DNA from: Verrucomicrobiota bacterium
GTDB taxonomy: Bacteria > Verrucomicrobiota > Verrucomicrobiae > Chthoniobacterales > UBA10450
Reading direction: 5' to 3'
Assembly (NCBI GenBank): GCA_005887855.1
Contig: VBQB01000286.1
Span: forward strand, 1 to 7,023
Length of the DNA: 7,023 bases
Numbering within the stretch: position 1 is the stretch's first letter; each line of letters begins with the position of its first letter. The position numbers and the translations under genes were made by a program. The notes under the pieces are model-generated. The model saw only the letters and a program-made list of their open reading frames with translations. It made no database searches and had not been told where the DNA came from. Shown here piece after piece: positions 6,983 through 7,023 of this stretch.

Positions 6983-7023
6983 TCAAAACAAGCTGCGCGA
7001 GATGTAGATCACGTCCCCGTCCT
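6983..7023 (-). CDS. C-terminal end of a probable polysaccharide export (Wza/SLBB-type) protein, 5' part outside window
   Basis: Only the last 12 codons and the TGA stop are visible; they read DGDVIYISRSLF. The pattern G-D-x-I-Y-(I/V)-x-(R/K)-S-(L/F) is how many SLBB-domain polysaccharide export proteins of the Wza/GumB/EpsA type end. Such a protein would fit next to the outer-membrane barrel and exosortase genes. The stop lies just ahead of the barrel gene's possible starts, so the two are probably co-transcribed. The assignment rests on a short tail and on context only. Confidence 0.5.
   Translation of the reverse strand, partial: DGDVIYISRSLF

Overview
The window holds one compact, co-directional gene cluster, all on the minus strand, so transcription runs from high to low coordinates. 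It reads as an exosortase / extracellular-polysaccharide locus of the kind tied to PEP-CTERM-type protein sorting. The organism is probably a Gram-negative bacterium of the Verrucomicrobia (a relative of the Chthoniobacterales is my best guess). This rests on the style of the beta-barrel protein and on the gene combination, not on any marker gene. Base composition by eye is moderate GC, a little above half, and looks even across the window.

Layout in transcription order. (1) 7023-6983: the last 12 codons of an upstream gene whose tail looks like a Wza-type (SLBB-domain) polysaccharide export protein. (2) 6946 (or 6958/6976)-5758: an outer-membrane beta-barrel protein with a signal peptide and a C-terminal aromatic residue, interrupted by a frameshift near 6488. 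(3) 5706-4642: a multi-pass membrane exosortase with its Cys, Arg and His motifs. (4) 4566-2458: a PrsK-type membrane histidine kinase. (5) 2461-1106: a PrsR-type sigma-54-dependent response regulator, overlapping prsK by ATGA. (6) 1062 to the left edge: a TPR-repeat lipoprotein resembling the start of PrsT, cut off by the window.

How the parts fit together. The kinase presumably senses a membrane or envelope signal and phosphorylates Asp52 of the regulator. The regulator then activates sigma-54 promoters, in known systems those of PEP-CTERM-type target genes. The exosortase cuts or transfers C-terminally tagged exported proteins at the inner membrane. The lipoprotein, the barrel and the putative export protein would belong to the linked polysaccharide export or assembly machinery. 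No sorting-tag substrate, no sigma-54 promoter and no terminator was recognised in the window. Intergenic gaps are 75 bases or less, so there is no long non-coding stretch. The parts belong to known families; the most unusual observation is the broken or frameshifted beta-barrel gene.
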